From: Madurella fahalii
Taxonomy: Eukaryota; Ascomycota; Sordariomycetes; Sordariales
Assembly (NCBI GenBank): GCA_029876055.1
Contig: CM056877.1
Location: forward strand, 3,224,001-3,288,000
Length of the DNA stretch: 64,000 nucleotides
Direction: 5' to 3'
A program made the position numbers and the translations under genes. This document shows positions 45,059 to 57,326 of the stretch, in pieces. The notes beneath the pieces were generated by a model, which had not been told where the DNA came from, searched no databases, and saw only the letters and a program-made list of their open reading frames with translations. Numbering within the stretch: the first letter of the stretch is position 1; every line of letters begins with the position of its first letter.

Positions 45059-46606
45059 ATGGCTGACCTCACCGCTCCCAAGTCGATATTGAAGCTTCCT
45101 GGTACTGCCCGGCGAGCCACTTACCCACAACGTCGGTCTCTTCGTCGTATTATACGCTTTGTAGCGATACCATCGCGAGGTTCGAAGCGTAATCGGGCGC
45201 CCACACAAAGCAGCGCTGACGAGCTACCTCAGCGCTTGCCCCGTATACGCCTAACCAGATCAACTAGCAGTCTGGTTACGAATCAGGGACGAAATACAGT
45301 CCCTAAGATTCTATCGCAACGTCCTATTACCAGGATTCGCTTACGAGGTGCCAGTGGCCAGTCGGCAATATTGGATATAACCCTATAATCGAATCGCGTA
45401 GTGGATTTGGAGGCGGTAACGCAGGAATCCACTGACGTGCCTGTTAGCCGCCTATGTAACCGCTTACAGGCTCGCCCAACCACGTCGACTGATGGCGATA
45501 GTACTGCATCTGCTATATCGAAGTCAGTATCGAATTCAGCATCCAATCGAAGTAGAACCTCCAAACCTCCTATAGCGAGGGTGCAATTGCAGGCCTGTAC
45601 GAAGGTAATCGAAGTATCGCCCGAGGTTCTTGACTCCTAGGGCGAAGCGAGGGTCGAGAAACCGCTTCTACGCGATCGTAACTGCAATTGCCCTGATCCG
45701 ACGACGACAACGACGATAGCGACAACGACATTACCGCCTATCGTAATACCTTCCTCGCCTATACAGTTCCTATCGTCGCCTACAGTGCCTGCCTTGCCCG
45801 CTACGCCCGCTACACCTGTGCTATTGTAACTGCAATCGCAATCCAATAAGCCTTCTAACAAGCTGTTAGCCAGAGTCATCTCCAATAGTATTAACGTTAA
45901 GGTTACCTGTATGGCAAGATAGTTCTAGAACCTGTATCTATATAGTCTCAAAACCCGGCCACCTCTTCTATAAAAGCGTACTTCAATGCGTAGTGTGGTA
46001 GTCGAATGCGATAGCGACGACTTCGACGATATATACCTTGGTTCTGACCTGTTGTTGATAATATTTGAGCTTCGCTATAACCTGTATTCGAGTTTTATTA
46101 GTAATTTCGAGTGAAGTGGTATTGAGAGATAGGTTATTCTCGTCTAGACCGAGATACAGGGTCTGGTAACAGTCAATACCAAGTAGACTGACGAACTTAT
46201 TACGTTGTTAGTACCTGTACTGTAAGAACGCCCCGGATCGCTTAGCTGGATCGATATAGCCCGGATCTTACGAGAGTTGTTGAGTAAGAAGTCGTCGCTA
46301 TACGTTATCAATATTACCCTCGAGTTTGAGCTCGCTTAGTGCCCTATTCAACCGCGCCTAGGTGTAACCGCTTCGATTTCTGGTATACCAATGCTATTAC
46401 AAGGATTATCGATTCCCTTCGACATTTAGTTAGTCAATACTATACTATCGATTTAGCAAGTTATACCTGGGCCCGTACCCGCGCCCACGATCTCGATAAG
46501 GTCCGCGATCTCGACGAGGCCCGTGATCTGGACGATACCTGTGATCGTAATGATGCCCGCTACGAGCGAGAAGCTGCTGAAGAAGCTGCGAAAGACGATA
46601 ACGAAT
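45059..46606 (+). pseudogene. accessory gene of the large DNA element, 5' part, RIP-mutated
   Basis: ATG 45059, 23 bp inside the left repeat, opens MADLTAPKSILKLPGTARRA. The same frame runs past stops at 45386 and 45638 for over 250 codons of Arg/Ser/Thr-rich sequence, later with acidic DDFDDIYLGSDLLL. Near the Gypsy junction another frame is open (MPYSTAPRCNRFDFWYTNAI, an RDLDEARDLDD tract, then a Glu-rich stretch), so a frameshift or intron lies between. The gene resumes at 54876. No domain recognised; the composition suggests a nuclear DNA-associated protein, which is inference. Confidence 0.5.
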
Positions 46607-46611
46607 ACAAT

Positions 46612-46971
46612 TGTGAGGACCGGCTGGGTAAGGTCGGTGTGGGCGCAGGACGGAAGCCCCGAAGCTGTAGCGCCGGTAGGGTCGTAAAAGCAATAACAAC
46701 GCTAGGTCAGAAGGGCGAGGATATTGCGTCAGAGGAGCGTCGAAGGAGCGTACAAGCAAGGTCGATAACGGGGTAGCGAGCGGGGTAAGTGAGCCCAGAC
46801 GCTGTCATTGCAGGGTATAAAGAGGGGGGTGGAAGACAGAACTTAAGAGAGAGACAGAGTTCAATGAGACCACCGTCCTACCCCTAACAAGCACTCTACT
46901 CCTACGTTGTGCGTGTACTACTCGTATCCATACACTCTGGTCCTACTACCCTTGGGTCCTTGACCTTTATA
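46612..46971 (+). repeat. Gypsy 5' LTR
   Basis: 360 bp starting TGTGAGGACCGG. The last bases are CTTTATA where the 3' copy has CCTCACA, consistent with C-to-T changes. Confidence 0.88.
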
Positions 46972-49293
46972 CGTTGAACTCTTTGCCTTCTAGGTGACTA
47001 GACCGTCCGGGGCGAGTATAGTACCAAGGCGTTAGTATACTACTCTCAATCAGCTTGTAAGCGAAACAGAAGGCTCGCTTACGTTAAATAGCCAGCCTTC
47101 CAGTATCGTATAACTTCCTGATATTCCTGAGATTTCGGACGCTCAGGTCCTTGATTCCCTTAGTATAACCTAAAGGCGTCTACCTGCAGACAAACCGCTT
47201 ATCAACTACTCTCCTATAGCGTAGACAGATATACCCCTGTCTGAGTAACAGTAGCGACTACTTGATAAGGAACGACGGCTCGACAAGCAGATTGCTGTCG
47301 CGTACCGGGAGGCTGCACTACGCTGTAAGAGAGCTGAATTTGAGCTGCTCCTCTATTAGAATTAACGCGCGTTAGAACTAGCGCTTCTAGCTAATTCTAT
47401 AGTGTATCTATCCCGGGAGGCCCTTTTGACCCCTCCTAAGCCTGTTCTTACGACCCCTATAAACGTAGTGCCCTAGCAGCTCGGGATAGTCGTATAGGTA
47501 GGAGTGATGTAGAAGATCCCGACTCTTACCTATCCTACATACAATAGGTCTAATATAACCACTTTTCGCAATTTTCTCTTCAACTATAAAGCGAACTTCC
47601 GCCTTCTCGGCAACGTTCTAAGTAGCGACTACGTTATATATATAGTAAGCTGCCTATACGGAACCCCTAAGAACGCTTAGGTTAAGCATATTACTAAATA
47701 GGAAAACGACCCTTCCTTCGACCCTGCTTTAGTAACGTAGGAGGAATTTATTGAGTTCCTTTGTAGTTAGCTCTTAGATCCGGAGATATACGCTCTCTCT
47801 ATGGCTATATAGCTTAATAACCTACGTTAGTATAATGACGAGATGGTAATGGTTCGTAGATCGATATACAACTATTACTACCGACCTCCCTTACTAGATA
47901 GAGGAGAGTCAGTAGGTAATTAGCCTCCTCCCGAAGTTCTATAGAGAGATTCGCCTAGTGATTACCTACTAAGCTACCTTACTTACTACTTACTAGCAGC
48001 TAGTAAGTACCGCCTATCGGATTAAGGACAGTTAGTGGGTTGAAGGGACTTCGGGATACCGCTTCCGACTGCGACCCCTGTTAGAACCCCCTACGGTATT
48101 AGAGTCTATCGAGAGAGGTGCCTAAGCTCTGCTGGCGCGACTAGGGCGTAATATCGTCTGCTATAATGTCAGATCGAAAATGGGGATTGCTGTGAGAAAA
48201 GGAGAGTGAAAGGATGATTCGCATTGAAGGAGCGGCGTCTGCGCAGCTATCACTTCTAAGGAGGTAGTAGGTGACAGTGTTGAACTCTGAACGTTCCAAA
48301 ACTTCCGGCGAAGCTGGTAATTTATAGGCCCCTGACCCTGGCAGTGCCCCGCCTGCACCTGACACTCTCCTGCACCTGACATATAACTACAGAAGGGAGG
48401 GCTATATCGCTAGGAACTATCTATCGGAGCCGTCCAACCCCCCCGTACCGGAGAGGGCGGATAAGTAGTAACAACGCTACTATACCTATAACCAGCCGGG
48501 GCACTATTTGACTAATTGCCCTTAGGCGGTATACTAGCATTGCAATCAAGTAGGGTATACGTTACTTCGGTGCCCCAGTAACGACCCTACTACCAGTAGT
48601 AACCAGATCTCTCTGCAGGAATGCGTAGGAGCTATAGCGATAGAGAAATAGGACAATGCCGGGGACATCTCTCGTTATATAGAGTCTGATATAATAGTCA
48701 GGATATAAAGAAGCTAGAAAAAAGCATTTACAATGCTCGACTTAGGAGCAGATTACAATCTAATCAGCTACAGCTATCTTACTAAGCACTCCCTCCTTAA
48801 GCACTTCGAGTTATCGGTAGGGATTGCCGGCATCGGAAATCAACCTATATAGATCTATAGAGTATATCCCTTTTATATACATGCCGTCGACTATAAAGGC
48901 AGAGCTCAGATGTATCTCCTACGCTTTGTTATTGTAGATATTAAGCCCTTCGTCGTCCTACTCGGCCAGTCCTAGCTCGAAATAGCCAACCCTGATATCG
49001 ACTTCTGGGCTAAGATGTGGGCTTACCCGCCTGAGGCGTTGCGAGTAGGCTTATACATTGAGTCCAAGCAACAGTAGGTCGGATCGGTATTTACCCTCGT
49101 AGCTATTATCCCCTCCAACGAGGACCCTACTAACGTAACGTATAAGCTAGAGCAGCTACAGCTCCCGGAGGCTTACTGGGTATACGAAAAGCTGTTCTAT
49201 AAGTCGGGGATCCTACCCTTCCTCTAAACATCGGTAAAGTACTATATTGAGTTCGTAGACGACGTGTAGCTGCCTTAAAGTCCAATTTACCCG

Positions 49294-49842
49294 TTGGGGG
49301 TGACAGAACTTGAGACCCTATGCAAGTGGCTTAGGGCTACTACTAAGAAGGGCTGGATACGACCCTCTATAAACCCTGCAGGTGCCCCTATCTTATTCAT
49401 CCTAAAAAGGGGGAGCGAATTATACCTTGTTGTCGACTACCGAGAGCTAAACGCGGTAATATGTAAGAACCGCATACCTATCCCACTAATTGGAGAGATC
49501 CTTAACCGTCTGTCAACGGCTAAGATCTATACTAAGATCGATTTGAAGGATACGTACTATTATATTAGGCTTAGCGAGGGCAACGAATGGAAGACCGCCT
49601 TTCGCATACGATACGGCTACTATGAGTTCCGTATGATAGCGATGGGGCTAGCCAACGCCCTAGCGACCTTCCAGACGTACATTAACCAAGCGTTATCTGG
49701 GCTGGTAGACGTCACGTACATCGTCTACTTAGACGATATCCTGATCTACAGCGATGATGAAGTAGCGTATAAGCAGTATATAAAGGAAGTCCTCGATCGA
49801 TTGGAGAAGGCTGACCTCTACGCTAATCTCAAGAAGTGCTAA
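49294..49842 (+). CDS. Gypsy reverse transcriptase fragment (longest open part of pol)
   Basis: 182 codons open: RT fingers/palm with LVVDYRELNAVICKNRIPIP, DLKDTYYYIRLSEGNEWKTA and catalytic YLDDILIYSDD. TAG/TAA codons bound it, so it is a piece of the broken polyprotein rather than a gene of its own. Confidence 0.85.
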   Translation: MGVTELETLCKWLRATTKKGWIRPSINPAGAPILFILKRGSELYLVVDYRELNAVICKNRIPIPLIGEILNRLSTAKIYTKIDLKDTYYYIRLSEGNEWKTAFRIRYGYYEFRMIAMGLANALATFQTYINQALSGLVDVTYIVYLDDILIYSDDEVAYKQYIKEVLDRLEKADLYANLKKC

Positions 49843-52635
49843 TTTTATACTACTGAAGTCGAGTTCCTAGGGTATATAATCTCACCCGAGGGGATCGCTA
49901 TAGAGCTATCCTACGTCGAGTCCATTATATAGTAGCTGCTCCTTCGCAGTGTATACGATATTCAAGTCTTCCTGGGATTTATAGAGTTCTACCGTCGCTT
50001 TATTAGGAACTATTCGAAGATTTATACCCCTTTAACAGACCTCCTACGTAGCAACTAGAAGTGCCTATTCAAGCTTACGAAGGAGGCAACCGAGGCATTC
50101 GAACTGTTTAGATACAAATTCGGCGAGGCCCCTATCCTTAGACACTTTAATCCCTCCCTGCCTATCCGTATAGAGATAGATGTCTCGAAGTACGCGATTA
50201 AAGTAGTGCTCTTGTAGCTCTATAAGGATCGTTGGTACCCTATTGCTTTCAGATCGAGGAAGCTTATGCCTAAAGAAACGTACTATGATACTAGAGATAG
50301 GGAGCTACTTACGTTCGTTAATATATTCCGAACTTGGTCCCAGTATCTCCTTTATACTCAAGTCCCAGTTATAGTCCTAACAGACTACCTTAACCTGGAG
50401 TACTAGAAGACTAAGAAGAAACTAAACTTGTAGTAACTACATTAGAACAATGACTTAGCTGTATTTAACTTCGTTATTAAGTATCGCCCTGGTACTTAGA
50501 ACCCTGTTGATAGACTTTTATATAGGCCAGACTATATAGAAGAAGAAGAGGCGGGTAAAGATGCTGAGAACCTACTACTTCAACTCCTGTAGAACAGGAT
50601 TGAGTGTAGGTGATAGGAGAACCCTAGCCCCTACCCCGTTATCGCTATGGCCCGAAGACTATTCCGACTATCTACTATAGTTGTACTGCTGCTATGTATA
50701 AAAATAGTAGAAGATAAAGAAGTTATTAAGTAAGAAAGAGAAGAGTTTAAGAGGTTGCTACTAAGCTAAGAAGGCTAGAGCAACGTTATAGTCTAAGAGG
50801 TCTGGGACTATAGCGAAAAGCATAGCTACAGCTCTATAGATAAGGATGAAGACACTATATCAGATGTCAATAAGTAGATACGTATCGCTAGCACTAGCCC
50901 CTCCAATAAGCTGTCCTATAGTTTTCGTTCTATATTCGGTACCGGGGGCCTCTACCATCGTATAGGGAATAACTTTTATAATAAGGCTGTACCTGATCAC
51001 CGTATACCTATTGTAGGCGCTGCAGGCGCTAAAAACGGAGATTACGGGACCTAGGCGACAAGAGGGTAGCTGTCTTTAGAAGAAGTGTTATTCGAGGAGC
51101 AGCTAAAAGGTCAATGACTTCAGTCTGATGCTTATAAGCAGCGGTGTAGGAGCGGCGAAGGCTCTTGGAGAGAAGGAGAGGATAAGCTTGTCCGTTATTA
51201 AGGCAGAGTATATATTCCCCTATCCCTTAGGTACGAGCTAATTAAAAGCTATTATAACGTACCGACTGCAGGCTATAGAGGCTTTAGAGAGATGCAGGAG
51301 TGCTTAGGGCGCAATTACTTTTAGCCGTCTATAAGAGAGGACGTAGTAGTATATGTTAACAGCAACTATATAACCTGCTAACGTACGAAGCTATATATAT
51401 ACCGCCTTTACGGCTTACTCGCAGTACTGTTAGTGCCTAACGGACTATAGTAGATGATTATAGTAGACTTCGTTACAGGCCTACTAACCTCGATCGACCT
51501 TTAGACAGGCAAGGCATATAATGCTACCCTAGTTGTAGTAGATAAGTTTATAAAGTACGCTCTCTATATTGCAATAACTACGACGTTTATAGCGAATATC
51601 TTTGTAGAGCTGTTCTTCGACTACGTCTACTGACCTTTCGGACTTCCCTAGTCAATTATATCCGAAAGAGGCAGCCTATTTACAAGCTCCTTCTAGAAGA
51701 CCTTATATAAGCTCTTGGGTATCAAACGGCGCCTGAGTACCGTATATCACCTATAGATAGATAGGTAGACGGAGCGTTAGAACTAGATACTCGAGTATTA
51801 CTTACATGTGTTCTATAGCTATGATCAAGCGGATTAGGCGCATTATCTATACCTTATAGAGTATGTCTATAATGGTTCCTACTATACAGCAACGCAGTTA
51901 ATGCCAGCCTTTCTTCTCTATAGGTTCCACTCCCAAGATCCCCTAGACCCTATAACAATCCCCAAAAACTTAGTTCCCGCTACAGATAAGTGAGTAAGAC
52001 ACTTATCGGCAAGCCGTAAAAAGATCTACGATATCCTTATCGCTACCAACAGGAACTACAAGAAGTGGTATAATCGAAAGCGAGAAGACAAGATGTTCAA
52101 GGTTAGTCAGTAGGTCTAGCTCTCGACAAAGCACCTTAAATAGTAGCGTCTAAGCAGCAAACTTGTAGATAAATATCTAGGGCCCTTCAAGATCTTTAAA
52201 GTTATCGGCGATAGGAAGATAGTATACGAGCTAGACCTTCTATAACACTATCGTATCTATCGAGTTTTCCTAATTACCTTACTCGAGTTATTTAAAGGTA
52301 GCGAGAAACAAATATAAGAGCAGTACGAAAGGGTCGATGTCGAGCCAGAAGAGTAGCATTACGAGGTAGAAGCTATTATTGACTACGGGATTCAACGAAA
52401 AATAGGCAGTTCCTAATTAAATAGAAGGGCTATCTACCTAAAGATAATACCTAGGAACCTAGAGAACATTTGGATAATAGACTACTATTGAAGGTATATA
52501 AAGTAAGGTTCGCAAAGGTATAAGGGCAGTGTAGAGTATAAGTATATAAGAGTATATTAAGTAAAGGAAAAAGCTTCAATTTATCTAAAGGCATTAAAAA
52601 ACCTACGAAAAACCCGTATTTAAGTAGCGCCCTAT

Positions 52636-53650
52636 CTACTCCTCCTCACTCTCAACCTCAGTATTACCTTCCTCTACAACAGGGGCAAGGTGGTCCGCGA
52701 TATACGAAAGCAGCGCCTCTATATCGCCTAAGCGCTTCTAGATGTTAGTTAAGACTGCGGTCTACGCCTCTAATAGGAGGGGGAGTTTAAAGGTAACGTC
52801 CGAGGGTAAGGACGAGGAACCGGCAGTAGTAGGGACAGCGAAAGACGAACCTACAGCAATACCGCTATTGCAGCAGAGGTACAGCATACAAAGTTAGCGC
52901 TAGTGTAGTAGGCGGCGACCTCGGCGGACCGGGGCCAGGGGGTAGAGAAATCCTTAAAGGCGTATAGAGCAGCATTACCAGTCTCCTGGACCTCCTCCTC
53001 TAGACCAGTAACCTAAGGAAAAGCACTATTAGCGTAAGAAATATACAGCTAAGAAGCAAAAAAAAAAAAAAAAAAATTTAACTTACATCCTTACTAACGG
53101 CAGGGAACTCTATACGGTCAAAGGCCTCTATAAACCGGACTACCGTATTTAATGTATCGGGGGGGACCTAAAAATAGTTAAACGCTGCTAATAAGCGCTA
53201 TAGGAGCAGTGTAAAATAAAAGGGAGGAGGACCTACCGATAGGTAGATATAGTTGTAGTATATATAGTAGAAATAGCGGATACCGGAGCTCTTCTAGTTC
53301 TTACAGCTAGCGGAGAGACCCTTCTTTAGTATATAGTGGAGGTACGAGCGGCAGCTATATATAATTAGCAGGGAGCTAGCAGCCGAAGGAGGAATATTTA
53401 TGGAATGACACAGCAGGCACTCTCGGCGAGCTTATTACGGGCCTTAGGGGTATCGGCGGCGGGCGGGGAGGACAGAGTAACGTCGTCTTCGGCCTAGAGA
53501 AGTAGGTTAGGAGCAGCAAATACAGGAAAAGGGAGGACCAGAAACCTACCGAGGAGCTAGGGGACGTAGGAGCGGCCTTAGACTTCTTAGGGGGACCGCC
53601 GAGTTCTTTATCATCTTTAGCCTAAGAAAGGATTAGTATATATAGAGACC
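52636..53650 (-). pseudogene. antisense, multi-intron gene inside the Gypsy element
   Basis: The minus strand between pol and the 3' LTR holds exons joined by three plausible introns, each with GT donor and AG acceptor, two near-consensus (GTAGGT...CTCTAG with CTCCTAAC branch; GTAGGT...TTTTTAG; GTAAGT...CCTTAG at 53086-53013). Phases agree: SVPPDTLNTVVRFIEAFDRI and EFPAVSKD join VTGLEEEVQETGNAALYAF. The C-terminal part (KRLGDIEALLSYIADHLAPV, then an acidic end) stops at TAG 52638-52636 after one frameshift. In-frame stops fit RIP. No domain recognised. It may be a captured host gene or an additional element gene. Confidence 0.5.
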
Positions 53651-54551
53651 CTGTAAGAGCAGTGAGGGCACTACTTATAGGGCGTTTATCCGATATAGCG
53701 GACCAAGTAGAGAGGGGGGGAGTGCAGAGAGTAGAGCAAGAAAGTAGAGCGAGAGCGGCGAAGGCGGGGATAGCGACTACAATATACTAGGCAGTTAATA
53801 GACTGAACTATAGAAGTATAAAATAAGTAGTAGAGAAATATAGAAGGTGCGGGTAAAGGATAGAGAGGTAAGGGAGTAAGAAGGGTATAACCTACGAGAG
53901 TAAGACTATAAAGAAAAAGAGAGGAAAGGAATTAGGGGGAGGGAAGCCCTCTTTATACCTAGAACTAGGGGAGGCCCTACTTTTCTTAAAAATGAGGTTA
54001 AAGATTAGTATAAAGGAAGTTTAAGATAGTTAAGCCGGGATGACTACGATAAGTAAGGGTAGAGCTGCCTCTCTACTACAACTATACAACCTGAATGCAA
54101 TTACCTTGCACTACCTACTCTGACTTCCCTTTCTTAGCAAAAACCCCTTTTCCCTACTTCTAAGTTATTGAGGCTGCGTGTATACTATTGTTGAGACTAA
54201 GGGAAGGCAACAATATACAGTTAAATAATCGCTGTACTATATAACACAGTAACTCCAATATTTCCGTATTTACAACCTGCAGTGTCTATGCAACAACAAG
54301 CTCCGGCGGCTGCAAGTGCCTATGCGGCGAGGAAGGCAAGGAAGGAGAGACAATACGGCAGTAACTCGAGGACCGCAAGAAAGCACTATAGGCGGCATCC
54401 CAATATCCAGTACCTTGAGCGCTATACGAGGTAGGCAACCACGTAGCTAGTACGTACAAGGCCTGTAAATAAGATTATCGACAGCATTATCTATAAAGGG
54501 TATATGGCCCGGATGGCTCCTGAGGGCAGGAGCCCGGAAGGAGGGAGGCTC

Positions 54552-54870
54552 TATAAGGACCGGCTGGGTAAGGTCGGTGTGGGCGTAGGACAGAAGCCCC
54601 AAAGCCGCAGTGCCGGCGGGGTCGCAAAAGCAATAACAACGCTAGGCCAGAAGGGCGAGGATATCGCGTTAGAGGAGCGTCGAAGGAGCGTATAAGCAAG
54701 GTCGATGACGGGGCAGCGAGCGGGGTAAGTGAGCCTAGACGCTGTTATCGTAAGGCATAAAGAGGGGGGTGGAAGACAGGACTTAAGAGAGAGATAGAGT
54801 TCAATGAGACCACCGTCCTACCCCTAACGAGCACTCTGGTCCTACTACCCTTGGGTCCTTGACCCTCACA
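54552..54870 (+). repeat. Gypsy 3' LTR, with internal deletion
   Basis: Starts TATAAGGACCGG (5' LTR: TGTGAGGACCGG) and ends CCTCACA. It lacks about 41 bp present in the 5' LTR, between two copies of CACTCT. Confidence 0.85.
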
Positions 54871-54875
54871 ACAAT

Positions 54876-56110
54876 GCTATAGGAGTTGGAGGCCCGCTAA
54901 GCTCAAGATCCAAAGAAAGCGAATTGGTATACGTTGATAGGTCGCTGGCATTGCGCGGAAGGTGTAAAGTACAAGAATTACCGTAAAGGTCAAGATTTGA
55001 ACTTCTGTTTCCTAATACTTAACGATAAGATGTATTACCCTATATCTTTAGCGGAGATAGCGTCCTGGGGTAAGGCTATTACGGAAGGAATAGCGACGAT
55101 TGATAATCTACTGCTAACGATGGTTAAGAAGTAGGTAACTGTGTTAGTTATAGCGAATACTGCAGTTATGCTAAATAGCGATCTAGTACTATACGTTACT
55201 AGGTACCTGCTATCTCGATATATAATACCTAATATCACTATTAATAACAATAACAACAATATTGGTGATATCGGGTATTAGGGTGGCTTTGCGCCTTATA
55301 CGCGCTATTAGGATCCAATACTCTACAATACAGCGTTCTAGTAGGGTTACTGTTATCCATTAACGCTTCCAGTATATAGATCTTTCTTACTAAGCTAGAC
55401 GACGATGCCTACGATTGCTGAGCCTACTTTACTTATAGGTCCTCCTTCTACCGCCAGTAGTAACTACAATTACGATCCTGCCCTACCGATTCGCTCCTCC
55501 TTGCTGCTATTGCCACCGCCTTATAGAGACCCTACTGACATTATTAGCGAATTTATTAAGACCTTTGTACGGGCTTATTGCTTAGGCTTTGATTAAAGCC
55601 AGTCTCTCGATACGATATAGTATATCAAGCGCGCGTTACTTAACGACGGGCGTAATGTTGATGATATCTACTGTCTTCTTGAATCCTAGTTTGTTGAGTA
55701 AGGTCTGCCTATATGTCTTGTCCTCCTACTATGCTACGCCGCAAAGAGCTTCTTGAAGGTAGGGCTGCAACTGGCGTTGTTAGATAACGATCCTATTATT
55801 CAAGATCCTATATAGCAGTTGATAGATTTATCGCCTGCCCTAGAGGACGATTCGCTAGCTAATTACAGGTTATATTAGGATCCTCGTCTTCTACTACGCT
55901 GCTGTAGCACCCGCCGACATAATTAACGTACTATAGTAATATCCTTGACGCCGATTTCGACGTCGACTGTATAATCCTATATACTGACGAATACATTAAT
56001 GGCAATAGTTTGGGTATAGTACTGGGTAACGAGGACGAGGACGAAGATGAGGACGAGACTACGTCTAGGCATTCAATAGAGTACGATGGATAACGTGCAA
56101 TAGGGAAAAC
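54876..56110 (+). pseudogene. accessory gene of the large DNA element, 3' part
   Basis: Right of the Gypsy element the plus strand reads ELEAR, stop, AQDPKKANWYTLIGRWHCAE, then NFCFLILNDKMYYPISLAEI and AITEGIATIDNLLLTMVKK. Further coding-like, stop-ridden sequence reaches an acidic tail near 56040 (EDEDEDEDETTSRHS). It is the continuation of the gene that starts at 45059. The W/H/C-containing core is the best-conserved looking segment, yet I know no family for it. Confidence 0.45.
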
Positions 56111-56209
56111 AACTATTGAAGAACTATCTAATGTATTTAATATATAGTCCTAGTTTCTAGATATTCAGTAAATTCAGTGGTATATAGTTAATAATAATCT
56201 ATAGTCCCT

Positions 56210-57252
56210 ACTCCCTTATCCTTATCTCTGAAGGTCAGTCTTACTTACTTATAATAGCTGCGTACTACTTCTATACGGTTACCAATAGTATTAACTGCTT
56301 AATATAGGAAGTCTTTGAAGTCGTATAGGCTTATATCGTTACCGCCTGTATAACGATAGTGTCGTCGCATATACGCCTTAATATCGCTGAAAACCGCTTC
56401 GATAGGATTGAAATTAGATGAGTAAGGCGGCAGATACTACAGTAGGATCCCAGCGTCTCTATACAACTGCATAACGCGAAGGTCGCGATACTACGAGGCG
56501 TTATCCATTACCAGGATACTATTGGGCGCTGGGAATAGCCTCATCTTTAGTAAGACTCCTTCCTTCAACCACTAGATAAAACCGTCCTTATCAGTATAGC
56601 CCTCATAGACCAATACGTCAAGGATACCGTTGACTGATATCGTAGGTAGTATATAGAATCGGGTTCCTCACTCGAATACGTTATTGAGGCTCGGCTAGAT
56701 TCCTTTAGGCGCCTACGCAGTTCGTCGAATACCATTGCGTCTATCCGTACCAGATTCGTCGCAGAAGACGAACATCTCAGCAGTAAACAACGATATCTTC
56801 CTCAACCAGTCGACGCATAGCAGTTCGCTGCGTTGTAACGCCTTCAATTGCACCTTCTTCTTAGTCCAGCCCTCCTCTTTCAAGCGCCGACTGATAGTTG
56901 ACTGGTATACGTATATCTAGCACTCCTCTATCAAGAACCACTGCATCTCGTCGAGATATATATCAGGTTTCTCGCGTAGGTAATCTAGCAACCTCTACCA
57001 ACAGTTAGGGCAATCAAGGCAGTATCGATAGACTGAAGGACTAACCTCCATCGCCCACGGGGCGAGCACACAGGCATTTTGCGGTGTCTTTGGACGCGGG
57101 AATAGATCGCCAATCAGCTTAAACAGACGCTTATATCGCCATACCTGTCGTAGGCTAACGCCTGCTTGGTCCGCGATAGTATCAGGGTACTCGTCTGCAG
57201 CCAGCATTACAGCTATGTGCATCTTCTGAAGCTTGTTGATATAGTTGACCAT
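56210..57252 (-). pseudogene. IS630/Tc1-like DDE transposase, RIP-mutated
   Basis: ATG at 57252 opens an HTH domain (MLAADEYPDTIADQAGVSLR, then QVWRYKRLF). In the same frame follow WTKKKVQLKALQRSELL, FVFCDESGTDRRNGIRRT (first catalytic Asp), ILVMDNASYRDLRVMQLYRD (second Asp) and YLPPYSSNFNPIEAVFSDIK (Glu), the DDE_3 signature of Tc1/mariner/IS630 enzymes. Six or more stops sit at Trp or Gln positions. It reads toward the element's interior from the right repeat. Inactive. Confidence 0.85.
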
Positions 57253-57270
57253 CGTATCTGGTGGCGGGAG

Positions 57271-57323
57271 GGTGACAGGCAGGGCGACAGACAGGGCGAC
57301 AGGCAGGGCGACAGGGCAGGGCA
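57271..57323. repeat. 12-bp tandem repeat (CAGGGCGACAGG type)
   Basis: Four to five copies between the transposase start and the right inverted repeat; absent from the left end. Confidence 0.8.
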
Positions 57324-57326
57324 GCT

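Larger units (their letters stand above)
46612..54870 (+). mobile_element. Ty3/Gypsy LTR retrotransposon, RIP-inactivated, with antisense gene
   Basis: LTRs at 46612-46971 (360 bp) and 54552-54870 (319 bp), target duplication ACAAT at 46607-46611 and 54871-54875. Gag with degenerate CCHC knuckles around 48440-48580; protease-like LDLGADYNLIS near 48735 (Leu where Asp-Ser/Thr-Gly is expected). RT 49294-50000 is the longest open part (LVVDYRELNAV; YLDDILIYSDD). RNase H to ~50560. Integrase 51180-51950 (MIIVDFVTGLLTS; FVELFFDYVY). A chromodomain-like tail lies near 52350-52500 (YEVEAIIDY). RT precedes integrase, as in Gypsy. Between pol and the 3' LTR are 2 kb that include a spliced minus-strand gene. 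Stops abound; inactive. Confidence 0.9.
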
